Shown in pieces: positions 8,619-20,553 of a stretch of DNA of 64,000 nt. The notes beneath the pieces were generated by a model, which ran no database searches, was not told the DNA's origin, and saw only the letters and a program-made list of their open reading frames with translations. The DNA is from Gymnopilus junonius. Lineage: Eukaryota > Basidiomycota > Agaricomycetes > Agaricales > Galerinaceae. The DNA lies in assembly GCA_015501075.1 (NCBI GenBank), contig JADNYJ010000002.1:496001-560000 (forward strand), in the 5' to 3' direction. Position 1 is the stretch's first letter; each line of letters begins with the position of its first letter. The translations under genes and the position numbers were made by a program.

Positions 8619-11335
8619 ATGCACTCACCAGGTCCTTCTGCCTCTGATATCCAGTCCCATTTGTACTCTTCTTTCTTGCAAGCCAGCACGTATGATGTTG
8701 CTCTCCGCGTCTCTGGCACTTGGGACGCTATTTACAAGTTACACCGCGTAGTTCTCATCCAATCTGTAAGCCATGCTTTGCAAAGCCGTAATACCTTCGC
8801 TCAACCGGTCCATCTTCAGGGGTTCTTTCGATCTCTTTTCACGGGCGGTTTCTCGGAATCTGCAGTCAAACTCATTAATCTCCGGAATGGAACGGATGAA
8901 ATCAACCTTATATTCGACGATCTGAACATTACACGGCCAGGTTAGACAAATCTCAACTTATACCAAGTCGATTGACCTGCATGATCTAACTAATTGGACA
9001 GCTTTTGAGCGAGTGAAATCAATTATCTAATACACTTAAGATTAATTCGACTCCAACAGAGTTTGTATATCCCGGCTTTACGGTGGAGGACCAGCATTGC
9101 ATGTACACACAAACTTGATTCCTACCAACAGCCATCCATTGACCCCTCCTTTTGCCGGTGTCTCTCTGCCAGATAACATCCCCCCTGGTGCTCATCCAGC
9201 TTCTCCCAATTTTCTGCTTTCTCTGCTTGCGACTGCGATTTATCTTTCCATCCCTGCCGTTGCATCGCAGGCACTCTCTTTAATCTTGAAGACGATCGGA
9301 CCTACTACAGTCGTCCCATACCTGGACTTCGCGTGTGGAAAGGCCATCACATTTGACTTAGAGACAACGATATGCGAACCTCAAGCAGCTGTCGGTCTCG
9401 AGAATGTCGCCATTATAATTGAAAGTGATGGCTTATCTTCTTTACATCCTCACAATCGACACAGTATGAATCCCGCAGAGGGGCTCAAGGCCAATCTTCT
9501 TTCCGACTCGAACAGTCTTGATGGTTCGCATCCTGTTAGCAGCTCGAATGTGTCTTTCGACGGCGACAGTGATGAACACCCAACAGGACCCGTACATCAT
9601 TATGGAGCTGTTTCCGATAAGATTGGAGAGGCTTGCACGTGCTGGCTTGCTCGCTGGGCTAATGATATGCTTCAATTAGAGACTCAAAGAACTATTGGCC
9701 TGTTCCCCATTCAGCCAGACTCAAGGACACGTTCGAAGAGCCTCTCGGAAATCGGCGCAGCTAGTAGTACATCACATATTTCTTTTGCGTTTAAACCCCC
9801 TGTAATCTGGCGTCGGAGTGGTTTGAATGCAGAATGGGCTGCTGCAATAATCTCTGCAGACACTCTTTTTGTTCAGAATGAACGAGAGCGCTATAACTTT
9901 GCTCGTTCTGTAGTGGAACTGAGAAGGCAGGATGGCGTTGTAGAAGACGAAGAAGCCATATGGAAGGAACTTTTTGAACACAGAATTTACTATGCTAATA
10001 TGGTAAGCGAGCCTTGTTATATCAAGGTTTTGATTTTGAACTTATAATTTGGTTCCAGACCTTCGATGATTTGATGTTTATTTCCCAAGATATGTCCCCC
10101 ACTACCAAAAGGCTTTACATATTATCCTCTTCTTTGCAAGCATCGCACTGGACTCAATCGGTCCTGCGACACATTGTAACCCAACGACCCAATCATGTGG
10201 GCCTCCCTTCAGTCGCTGGTGCATCACCTTCACCCCTTGCACGTGACAAAGAACTCGGAATTGCATCAACTACAATTGAACTATTAACTGGCATGGCAAC
10301 TGCAGAGCGAAACAATGATTTAAGTATAAGCTCTACCATATATTTTCCAGTCTTTGGTGATTCCTCAGCTCGGATTGGGGACAGCCCGACTTTGCATACA
10401 GCGCATGCGCAGGGATATCTTTCCATGGAAGAGTTGTTCAACCTCGCAAATGGCTCTGCACGCGGGTCAAGCACACCAAGCAATCACGCAGGCCCACATG
10501 CTATGCATGCAACTGAAGATAATTATTTTGGTATCAAGACGGCTAGGTTCTGTGACAAGGATTGCGTTGAATCCGATCCTACTGGGACGGTGCGGTGGTC
10601 TCCATATCCTCCATACCGATTTTCTGTTGAATTTTGGGATGTGGACCTTCTGAGAGAAAAGTCTCGTTTGCATTCACAAACAATTTGGTATGCTGGTAGT
10701 CTTTTCAACGTCTACGTGCAGATTGTGCGAAAGAAAGAACAGCCTCAATTAGGAATTTACCTGCATCGACAATCGCATGTGGACCCAATCCCTGCTTCAA
10801 GTGCTCCATATTCAGCTCGAACTCAAATAACCAATGATGGCGGCATTGCTGGATCTACGGGTGAACATTCATCTCATCTACGACAACCGTCATTGCCATC
10901 TATGCTGTCTCTGACCACTGTTCAGTCCAATCCACTTCCCGTTCACCTACCTTCTCGCAGCTCAACGCCATCCACTGGTATTCACAGTGGGCCTTCCTCC
11001 TCGCCGTCGCCACCATCATCGCCACCATCATCGCATCCAGCTTCTCCCACAATCCCTGTCACTAAGTTGTCTCCAGCTCCCCAACAGCCCTATCGTGACC
11101 CGAGGTCTTCAATATCCGCATATTTCTCTATAAGCTGCGCCAATGCAATTGGTACATCTCAGACGCGATTCAGCAGTTCGCCCGACGTCTTTTCTGTCAG
11201 TCAGAGCTGGGTTGGAAGTCCAGTACTCTTCGGACAGAGGATTTTGTTGAAGTTGGCAGTCTTCTCGTGCCAAATGACTCTAATCGTAATGAGAAAGTCA
11301 GTCTACGAGCCACCGTCTTGCTTGGGCTCGTGTGA
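8619..11335 (+). CDS. BTB/POZ-domain protein
   Basis: Exon 8619-8940 encodes a BTB fold: TYDVALRVSGTWDAIYKLHRVVL, then FFRSLFTGGFSESAVKLINL. It is followed by an 11-nt micro-exon (9002-9012, A-F-E-R), then RLYGGGPALHVHTNLIP from about 9060 to 10002 and the large exon from 10059. The middle (SVEFWDVDLLREKSRLHSQT, IWYAGSLFNVYVQIVRKKE) resembles the TRAF/MATH-like or germ-cell-less-type tail of fungal BTB proteins; a Ser/Pro-rich stretch follows. The frame is off by one at 9059/9060. Near 11200 it changes to GWKSSTLRTEDFVEVGSLL, either through an intron 11152-11204 or one missing G (SWGWKSS). It probably acts as a substrate adaptor or scaffold; the partner is unknown. Confidence 0.75.
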
Positions 11336-11587
11336 CGCTTGGGTTGATGATATCGCTGCAAATTCGCAAGAGGTCGTTGACTGTCGGTACTGTCGAACAC
11401 GTCTCGGACTTACTGGTAGCTGTTTACTACTGGGGAACAAGTCGAACATCTATGCAAAATCTAGTCTTTTAATGGTAATCTTGGAATTAATACCTACTTA
11501 CTACTTACATACCGAGTGGTGTTTTATTACGTAATCATAACTGTCACTGCTTGTTTACAATTCGGAATCTATATCTACCTTAACTTC

Positions 11588-13319
11588 ATGTCGTCATCTA
11601 CCCGAAAATCTGCACCTCGTCTTGCTCGACCTGCAGTGCGTTACTGGAAGGGAAAAGCACCTAAGGGTGCTGCAGAAATCGATTCAGACTCTGAAGTTGA
11701 AGAAACCCCCGGTCATCTTGAAGAAGGAGATGTACTCTGGACGAAGACCTTGAAGAGGGCGACTTCACGGGCGTCGTGATACAGAGAGAAATTTCATCAG
11801 CCAAGGCCATTAGCATTACGTTAAAGGATGTCAGCGTGTCAAAAGAAGGGAAGGTCATCGTAGCTGGTCGAGAGGAATCTGGTCGCACTGTGCTTGAGGA
11901 AGAGGGTACGTCTTTGCATACCACATCTGTTTCTCCGTGAACGCCAACAACTGTTTCAGAGTCAGAAGAAGAAGAAGAGCAGAAGGTCAAAATTTCTGGT
12001 GAGGAATCGGAGGAAGAGGTTACATTTACTTCATTTCAGCCTTTAAACGACCTGAATCTTACTTTTGTCAGTCTAGCGAGTACGAATCTGAATCCGAGGA
12101 AGAGAAAGTAGAATTCCGACCTGTCTTCGTTCCCAAGTAGGCACAGACTTAGTTTCCAGTATTGGTTAACATTCCAATCTTAAACGCAGGCGAGCACGAG
12201 CGACTATTGCGGAAAAGGAAGCTATTGCACGGGATACAGAAGAAGCTCTGAGAAGGAAAGAACTTGAAGCTGAAGAGCGACGAAAGCAAAGTCATGATCT
12301 TGTCGCAGAAAGCATACGACGTGAATTAGCAGAAAGTATATCTTATCTTTAATTGCCACACTCCGGATCCTAGCTGACTTGGCATTGTAGAGGAAAAAGA
12401 AGACGACATTCCCGACGTGGATGATACAGATGGTCTTGATCCAGATGCGGAGTTCGAGGCCTGGAGATTGCGTGAACTTGGGAGAATCAAAGAGGAGAAG
12501 GAGGAAGAAATTGCACACGAAAAGGAACGAGAAGAGATCGAACGAAGAAGGGCGATGCCAGAAGAACAGAGGTTGAAAGAAGATCTCGAACGCGCCCAGA
12601 AATTAAGAGAAGAGAAACCCAAAGGCCAGCAAAAATTTTTGCAAAAATACTGGCACAAGGGCGCTTTTCATCAGGTCGGTCATTATAAACCATCTGCATG
12701 CCCATTTCTCATCCACGTATAGGACGAGGAAATCCTCAAACGTCACGATTACACAGAGGCAACCGAATCCACAATGGATGTTTCTTTGCTACCGAAAATT
12801 ATGCAAGTGAAGAATTTCGGAAAGCGAAGTCGAACGAAATATACACATTTATTAGATCAGGATACTACTGTTGGAACAGGTGGTTTCGGAGGAGCTGCAC
12901 CTGTGAAGGCTGGAGGAACGGGTTTAAAAGAAGGCGGCTGCTTCCTATGCGGCGGTCCCCATCTTAAAAAGGGTACAGTACAGTCTATTTCTTATGTGCC
13001 ATCTCTGAATAGTGTGCATCCCATATCAGACTGTCCGCAAAATAATGAAAGTGGTCGGCCGACTGGAGCCAATGCAGCTCGTTCATTGAACCAAAGGTAT
13101 GACGCAAGGAAAGAAGACCGTGACACGTCTTCCTGGAGAGAAAGGGACGAGGACTCTAGACGGGATGATTGGAGGGCCCAGGGACATCAAAAGGAGGACG
13201 ACTATTACGTTCGGGACAAATCAAGAGACTTAAGAAAATCAAGGAATGATGTGCGGCGACGATCCCGTGAACGGACTCCTGAAAGGGACACGAGGGGGAA
13301 ACGCAGGCGTATGGACTAG
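11588..13319 (+). CDS. MFAP1: Spliceosomal protein MFAP1
   Basis: Component of the spliceosomal B complex. Exons 11588-11905, 11960-12018, 12072-12136, 12190-12335, 12391-12674, 12723-12972 and 13030-13319. Landmarks: basic start ([20 protein letters not shown]), acidic repeats, [29 protein letters not shown], a long charged helix, then [53 protein letters not shown] and a basic RS/RD-rich tail. A zinc-knuckle-like [13 protein letters not shown] spans the last intron. Exon 1 needs one extra base near 11738 ([18 protein letters not shown] for TGGGAC); the downstream splice phases agree with that correction. Unambiguous family assignment. Confidence 0.93.
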
Positions 13320-13850
13320 AAGTCTCTACTTAAATTATTTTCAGACTGCTTGTGTATACTACTTTAAATATTGCTATGGATTCATCAATCGCTCGGCTAC
13401 TTCGGGCGCAGAGCCGGAGGTGGGAGTTAACTCACATGCCAGGAAATGTGCAGACGACCTTCCTCGTTTGGACAATTTGTATCGTTCATGCCCCTCAAAA
13501 TGTGTCTCCAAATTCTACTTTCTCTCAGGAATTTGATCATCTTCTGTACCGAGGGCTGTTTTCTAGCCTGTTACTTACCTCGGTTCGAAGGTGCTAGACT
13601 CTTCGTCGCTGGGAATTTATGGGAAATTCCCGGCTAGGCTAAGACCAGTACCAGTGTGAAATTTCTTCTCTACTACACTTCACTCCCAAGGTTTCCCGGA
13701 GCTCGATCATTGCAATCATTTGCGAAATCTGGGGGAAAATATTACTAGACCGAGGGAAATCTTTGGATCAAATATTCTATCTATTGCCAGCCAAGCTTTG
13801 CGATCGGCTTTTGATCCCCCTCTTCATCCAGATACTCCTACGACATACGC
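13320..13850. other. Intergenic: MFAP1 3' flank and oxidase promoter
   Basis: Tandem same-strand spacing of 531 bp. No conserved frame, RNA gene or repeat was recognised. Confidence 0.5.
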
Positions 13851-15678
13851 ATGCCCAGGACAGTCAAAGTTGCAGTCATTGGCGCTGGCCTGGCTGGATT
13901 AACGGCTGCTCGTCTTCTCAAGCAACAATGCGAGGGCAACAAGGTCAAATTCGAGGTTCATTTATTTGAGAAAGTATGCCTTAAAATCCTTCTTATGTAT
14001 TCCTCATGACATTGATGAACTGGACTCGTGTCCTCGCAGTCCCCAACAATTGGCATGGATTCTTCCTCCATATCACTTGGTAATGCGAATCTGAAGCAGG
14101 ATTGGCGTATTGATGTGCCCATGCGGTCATTTCAAGGAGGTAAGTTCCACTATTCAATAGCCGCCCAACTTTATTCCTGACATTTTCGTCGTCTTGTGTT
14201 CAAGGATATTACAAAAACTTAATTGCCTTTTATCGAAGACTAGGGGTTAAATTTCGACAGGCCGACTTTTCGTACTCGTTTTCTTCTCTGAGTTCTCCTG
14301 AATCGCGTAATCGCGCAGTTACCACTACGATGATTTACAATGGAGGATCAGGTCGTTCCGGTGTCAGCAAACCCTCCGTCCTTGGCGGTGGTTTAACAGA
14401 GAAAAAAGGCACAGCTGCATATTTCCTTCAGAAATTACGAATTTCAGCCTTGTTCATCTGCTTAACCGCACAATTAGTGTTGTGTTATATTATAACATTA
14501 TATTACGCGATACCCTTCTGGAGGCCAGCAGATATTCCTAATATGAAATTCCGAGACTGGACTGTTAGGGCGACGCCAAACAGTCTATTCTTTCGCATGT
14601 TGGGCATGGAAACCGCATGGAGAGAATATGTGCAAATGGTCCTGATCCCCCTGCTGTCGGCCATTTGCACGTCTCCTGAAGAAGATGTCCTAGAATATCC
14701 AGTGGAAGAGATCCTAGGTAAGACGGCCTTCGTTTCTGATGAATTCTATGTGACTTTGCTATCTTCCGATAGATTACGTGTGGCTCACATTCGGAACGCA
14801 TCATTACGTCGTCGTAGATGGAGTACGCAACGTTATAACCCGTCTCGTGGAAGATATTGACCATCTGCACCTGGCATCTCCAATTACTTCGCTGCACACA
14901 GATAGTCACGATGTGGGGTGCATCACAATTTCTTGCTTGTACGACGGAGAGGTTGCAAATTTTGGAGGTTTCCAACACATTGTGTTAGCCACCCAAGCCT
15001 CAAGTGCGGTCCCCCTTCTAACCCACTACCTGAAGTCGCTGCCGCCAGAACTACAAGATCTCAAGGGTGCAGTGGAAAGGCAAATCCAATGCCTGAAAAC
15101 ATTTGAATATCGACTGTCAATTGTCATCAATCACACGGATGAAACTCTTCTACCTGCCAATTCCAAAGACGTCCGGGACCTCAACCTGATTAGTATGTCA
15201 CCTCCAGAGCGATACGCGGAAGTAAAGGCCGATCCACTGTTTATGCGTCTCACCTTCATATACCATGGCCACGCATATTCTGCCTACACCGAAAGGTTAT
15301 CCACCAAGTCAGCCTACAGTGTTCCAAACAACAAATCCTATCATTCCGCCGCATAAGGATAGTTTGCTCAGCGTCGCCGCGTTGGAGCGCGCCGTTGTTA
15401 CCTTGCAGAGCAAATCTGCTCTGAAGTTCCTGTGCGTCGAGGATAAAAAGGCATGGTGGGAATGCCCATATGAGTCTCAGACTCGGCTTGGGGAATTGGC
15501 AGGGTGCGAATTCGAGAGACAAGGGCCCTGGGATTTGGATATGCGGATCATATGCACATCTCGGATTCCTTTACTGGAGGGATGTGTAGTCCAGTGCGCG
15601 GAACGTAGTGGAGCAAGGTATCTTGAAGAGGGAAGGAGTACATTGGATAAGAGGCCCATGGTGAAGGAGGGTGCTTAA
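13851..15678 (+). CDS. FAD-dependent amine oxidase-like membrane protein
   Basis: Exons 13851-13973, 14040-14139, 14205-14717 and 14773-15678. The N-terminus carries the dinucleotide-binding motif VAVIGAGLAGLTAARLL. GMDSSSISLG and VPMRSFQGGYYKNLIAFY follow, as in the protoporphyrinogen oxidase/amine oxidase superfamily. A hydrophobic stretch near residue 140 (ALFICLTAQLVLCYIITLYY) indicates membrane attachment. Later parts include HYVVVDGVRNVITRL and QHIVLATQASSAVPLL, typical of the FAD domain that re-enters near the C-terminus, and THILPTPKGYPPSQPTVFQT. One extra T near 15255 splits the last exon into two frames (RLT / SYTMATHILP). Substrate unknown. The 3' end is only 40 bp from the convergent UMP1 stop. 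Confidence 0.8.
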
Positions 15679-15718
15679 ATTTCTCAAAAGACTGTATTGG
15701 TCATTACTACGGGACATT

Positions 15719-16347
15719 CTAAGGACGGAGAGTCTTCTGGATCTCTTTATATACATCGAACGCAGGAGCACTTTCAGCACCTAGAATAACAAAGTTAAAG
15801 AGAGTGTCTCAGTCTGATCAATGGACAAACCCATGAATACATCAGCTGGCTCGATTAACTCGTCGCGTCCCATCAAGGTATCGAGGTGCAGGTTGGATTG
15901 GGGACCACTCAAAGTTGGCACCGTCTAGGGGAGTCATAGTCAGAATAATAGCATAGCGTGTAATACAGAACACACTGATGCCCACAATCTTGCGTTCCAT
16001 GAGACGTCGCATAGGAGCATGCATTCCATACAGGTTTCGTTCCAGAGTTAACTTGAGGTTATCTGAGTTGCTTCCCACTGAGAGAACATGTGCGGTTAAG
16101 CAAGGAAAATGTACTGGGACAAGAAAACCACAAACGTTTTGAAGACGCGACTTGAGCCCTCCATCTGCCTGCACCTCGGCAGCAAGGCTTCGTGGACCAT
16201 ATTGAAGGGTATCGTGCAGACCCAAGGAATTGGCGGTATTCTGGACCGACGCGGCTGGTTTGCCGGTGGCGGGTACAATGCGTAGAGAAGATTCCTAGAA
16301 AACCATGAGCAAGGGTAGTAGAGACGAGGAATAAAATGGAATACCAT
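15719..16347 (-). CDS. UMP1: Proteasome maturation factor UMP1/POMP
   Basis: Chaperone for 20S proteasome half-mer assembly, degraded by the finished particle. The first coding exon is just the ATG (16347-16345), followed by a 50-nt intron. Further exons are 16294-16136, 16077-15986, 15924-15831 and 15780-15719. Landmarks: ESSLRIVPATGKPAAS, LGLHDTLQYGPRSLAAE, LKSRLQN, then LKLTLERNLYGMHAPMRRLM, the best-conserved UMP1 block, and HLDTLMGRDELIEPADVFMG. One base is missing near 16064 (WEATQ-DNLK, CAGAT for CAGGAT). With it restored, 136 aa result, the usual length. Divergent from the Gid1-like gene, 126 bp between starts. Confidence 0.92.
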
Positions 16348-16473
16348 GCTCTGAGATGGGGAAAGATTGAGGAGCAACGAGCGTACGCGTCCTGCTTTAT
16401 ATTTCACACGTGATGTATGGTATATGTACTGATTTGGGCAGCTTTCATTCGGATACTATCTCTAACAGTGCCA
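16348..16473. promoter_or_regulatory. Shared divergent promoter, UMP1 and Gid1-like gene
   Basis: A 126-bp gap between divergent start codons of two genes in the ubiquitin-proteasome sphere (proteasome assembly factor and a GID E3 scaffold candidate). No clear TATA box. Confidence 0.4.
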
Positions 16474-19069
16474 ATGAATTCACGCCCTTCGCGGTCTTCA
16501 AGCATCCCAATACCCCGCAGTGCTTCAGCATCGGCATCTGCCCGTGACATAGAGTCTCTTATTTCTATTCCGTTTGCATCACCAGGCAGACAGCAAATAT
16601 CCCCAATCTTGTCCACACGACAGTTTCCTGAACCACGGCGTGTAAGCAATCCAGACGCATCAAGATTCTCTACTACCAGTCCCAATGTTTCTATATCCCA
16701 ATCCGACCCGCGCCTCGATCAGTGGCTCTCGTATCGAGTGTACCAGGAAGAGCTTCGTCTATGACTGCTTTCGAGCCAAGAGTCATTCGCGGTGCTGGTC
16801 CGGAGAATTCTCAAACAGAGGTCGAATGCCAGCCCCAGCCAGCAACTTCACCTTCGAGCTCTCGCCGAATTAGCTCAAGTAATGTCAGGGGTATGGTTTC
16901 GCACCAACCCATTGTACCCCAACATATTCCTCACACAAGTCCTGCGACTTTCCCGAGACCAGCCTATCTGGATATTCATCCTTCAGACATTTACTGCAGA
17001 CGGACTCGCCTTCGGCTATCCCAGCTATGCGCAAGATTGAGGCGCCTACGAGCCAGGCCTCGAGGAGTCAAAGTTATATGTCTTCTGTCTCCCTGCATTC
17101 AGACGATGAAGAAAGGTTGGAACTCCTCCTCCGCAGAGTCGTTCGTCATCTGCACAATTACCGCCACAGGATCAAGTATTCAAATTGCCGACCCGCTGGA
17201 GTGAACAGGATCGTCATCAAAGTCTCAGCGTTTCGTCAGATGGACGGGAACTCAGTTACCATGGTTAGTAGTGCCAATGAGCTGAAGACACGAAGATTAA
17301 TGGTTTTTAGGACCGTCGAATAATTCGGACAAGGATGCCGCCGCCGCGCGTACCAACAATCCGGTTCCCCCTACTTGCGGATATATTACTTCGAGGTCGA
17401 GATTCTCGGAAAGGAGCAAAAGCGTCAGTCATCTTCTGTTTCCTTTTACTGGACTCGTAACTAATTTCGGTACAGTCACATCACTATAGGGTAAGAATCA
17501 CCTTTTATTTTGCTCAGACATGTCTGAGTTACCTCTAGGTTTGCTGGAAAGTCTGTCAAATTTGGCCGATTACCAGGGTGGGAGCCTAACTCTTGGGGCT
17601 ACCATGGCGGGGATGGCCATTCCTTAGCTGCTGACAAGGCTGGCTCACAGTACGGTCCAACCTTTGGCGGTATTTCGAATACTCTTTTGTATTCCTTAAT
17701 TTAATCTGACACTATTTTGACAGCTGGCGACATTGTGGGTTGTGGGATTTGACTTTACCACACACCAAAGCCTTTTATACCAGAAATGGGACACTGATCG
17801 GTAATATCAGCCATAGCATTGGGGTTACGAGCTCATTTTTACTTTCCTTTAATTTATAGGATCCGTATTTGACAACGTAGGCAAAAGCGGAGAACTGTAT
17901 CCTTCTGTTGGGCTGCAGCGCACAGGAGATGTTGTCCGCACAAACTTCGGTCAAAGCCCATTCAAGTTTGACATCGACTACCATGTTCAGCCAGCAATCC
18001 AATTCTACCTGGAATAAGATCTTAAGTACTCCTCTCGATCACACCTTGCTACGAGGATATCCACGTAGGACTGGAGCAGGCTCGATTGCATCTATAACCA
18101 ATGACATCGGTATAAAACCTACTGCGTCGGAAGAAGAGACCAAGAATTTACTGAACCACCTTGTCTTGTCTTACCTTGTACATCACGGATATGCCAGAAC
18201 TGCTCGAGCACTTGAAAGCCAAAAGAGCGATCATCGTGCCTCAGACAGTAACCCGGACATCGAAATGAGTAGAAGCGATGCCGTAGAAAATGACATCGAG
18301 TCTCGCACACGCATTGTAAATTCCGTCCTTGTGGGGGACATGGACACGGCCATCGAAGCACTTCGGAGCAACTACCCTAGCGTGTTTGGAGGCTGATGAA
18401 CATATCATTCTATTCAAAATGCGCTGTCGTAGATTTGTCGAATTGATTCTAGAAACCGCAGAAATCAAAAAGAAGTTGAAATCCCTTCAGGCTGACGAGC
18501 AGCAGCACATCGTTGAAGATGGGCTAGACGTTTCAACGGAAGAAGAAATGGACATCGATATCGATCAAGATATACCCGTCTCCCCGACACCCCCTACAAT
18601 GATTGGCAATGGGTTTGGTCATTCAATTCGCGTCCATTCAGAAGCTTCCACTTCTGCAGAAGATATAGCCTCTCAATACGAATCAGCGTTGAATGTAGCC
18701 ATCGTTTATGGACAAACTCTTTCCAACGATTATCAGTCTGACCCTAGACCTGAAGTGCAACAACTATTCAAGCAAACCTTTGGGATTGTTGCCTGGGAAG
18801 ACCCTCTGGAAGTTGGTGGGCCTATTGCAGAGCTCGCTGGTCGCGAAGCACGAGTCACTCTTGCTCATGAAATCAACCAGGCCATTCTCAGTAGGTATAT
18901 TTGTTCATCAGTATACCTTTACTCATTATCAGTTCCAGAATCACAAGGGCGTCCTGCTCAACCGGCGTTAGAGACTCTCTATCGCCATACCGGTGCGTGT
19001 ATCAACCAGCTTGGTCTATTGGGAGTAGGTGCCGCTGCATTTGCGGATATTTCACGAGAGTTCCTTTAG
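16474..19069 (+). CDS. GID1-like: RanBPM/Gid1-like SPRY-LisH-CTLH-CRA protein, many frame breaks
   Basis: Scaffold of the GID/CTLH E3 ubiquitin ligase that targets gluconeogenic enzymes. Approximate exons: 16474-17263, 17311-17423, 17476-17490, 17539-17669, 17724-17800, 17860-18890, 18933-19069. Order: disordered Ser/Pro start; SPRY (LPTRWSEQDRHQSLSVSSDG, YYFEVEILGKEQK, HITIGFAGKSVKFGRLPGWE, GDIVGCGI-DFTT, VGLQRTGDVVRTNFG); LisH (NLLNHLVLSYLVHHGYARTA); CTLH (RIVNSVLVGDMDTAIEALRS); CRA (FKQTFGIVAWEDPLEVGGPI) to the end. The frame breaks about nine times (near 16721, 16974, 17115, 17383, 17423, 17752, 17780, 17992, 18388), each by one base, although the amino-acid blocks stay highly conserved. 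It is either a very recent pseudogene or a patch of poor consensus. The annotation may need raw reads to settle. Confidence 0.78.
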
Positions 19070-19178
19070 TCTCCGTGATGTAGTCATTAGTCATTCAGTT
19101 CCATTTTCTGAATTGTTATCTAGTATTTTTATATTTCTTGTAGAAATCAAAATGTTGTATATTTCCTCCGTCTAAATC

Positions 19179-20421
19179 TCAAAGGTTGTATATGGGCAAC
19201 AATTTATCCAGTGATAACGATTGACGGCAGAGAGGGCATTCGGGCTATGTTTCCCATTAGTTTCGCATGCCCGTCAAAATCGAACAGTATTTACCTTCTC
19301 CCTTCCCCACCCAACGATGCAGTTCCAACAAAACAGATGTCCGCATTCGGTGGCACAACTATCAGTTCTCTCTTCTAAACATAATGTACAGTTTCGAGAT
19401 GCCCGGAGGGCAGATGGCATTGCATTTATGTCTAGCGCTGTCCCCTCATCCTCTTCAGCTGGTTTGGCGGGTTCACTCTCTGGAACACGATCCAGAAGAG
19501 ATGATACGAGTCGATCATCGATGAAAACATCGCGAGAGGCAGAAGCTATAGATTTCCTGCCTCGACTAGCCTCAGGAAGAGTGACAGACTTGCTCTGGCA
19601 AAATTTGATAAGACGATAGAGAAGTCGGATCATAATCAGTATTCCGAGCAACGAATAAGAAGGCGGTCTTGTGTGAAGATCTTTCGGAATAGAGGATATC
19701 TAAGACGAATCAACCCACTGACACACAATCACGAAAAACAACTCTCACATGTTTGATACCCATTACACGTTTGACAAGGTCGTAATAGCTTCCCCTTACA
19801 TAAAATAGTGCTAGATTGACCTCGGTGGCAACATCTAAAATCATCGGCATTGTTGTGAACCATCTTGCAATTTTAGGATGGCTATTTTGTAGAGAGTTGC
19901 TTTGTCCCCATCTTCCGAGGACATAAGCAGGAAAGAAGGATGTCAGAATAAGTGCTGTGCGTGTCGCAAGGGACGGGGGGAAGGCCTTATCGAAGGAGGA
20001 GTATTGCCAAATGTCGGTATACTCCTCACCAAGAGTTTGGGTTGCTGCAGAAAACTAATGAGATAATGAACATCGACAGGAGTCTTTTAGTACCTCTTCC
20101 GGTAGTTAAGCCGTAATAACAGCATTTGACGAACAAATCAAGCTCTTTGTCCCATCGGGACAACCAGCGCGTTCCTATTGAAATGCACAGAATTCTGACA
20201 TGCATCTCCACAAGAAAATATCAAGACAAACCCAGCCACGCTCGGAGGACATTCTCGGCTTGGTCTTTAAGTGAAGAAACATGGTAGAGGTCTCTCTGAT
20301 TTGCACGAACTAAGCATGAGGTGTCTAGTTACATAATTGTAGAACAAAACCAAAAGTACGCACTGATTTGCGCCTGCTCTGCGCGGGGGAATGCCAAGGT
20401 GGAAGGAGGTATATCGGACAT
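19179..20421 (-). CDS. PEX10: Peroxisomal RING E3 ligase PEX10
   Basis: Peroxisomal membrane RING ubiquitin ligase that, with PEX2 and PEX12, recycles the import receptor PEX5. Exons 20421-20364, 20309-20232, 20174-20094, 20044-19749, 19699-19295 and 19244-19179 give 327 aa with no frame problems. The N-terminal membrane domain has [35 protein letters not shown] and [16 protein letters not shown]. The C-terminus is a C3HC4 [28 protein letters not shown], then [19 protein letters not shown] at the stop. The RING is split by the last intron (19245-19294). Head-to-head with the MGR2-like gene (132 bp between starts). Confidence 0.95.
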
Positions 20422-20553
20422 GGTGGATCCCGTTAGACCAGCATTGTTGACAATAGTTTGGATCGAATGTAGGCGGAACAATTTCTGGTTAGCTACATCT
20501 TGTCTGTTACACATTCTATTTGCATTCTACATATACCAATTAAAATCGTCCAG
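20422..20553. promoter_or_regulatory. Shared divergent promoter, PEX10 and MGR2
   Basis: 132 bp between the divergent start codons of a peroxisomal ligase and a mitochondrial inner-membrane protein. No TATA box seen. Confidence 0.45.
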
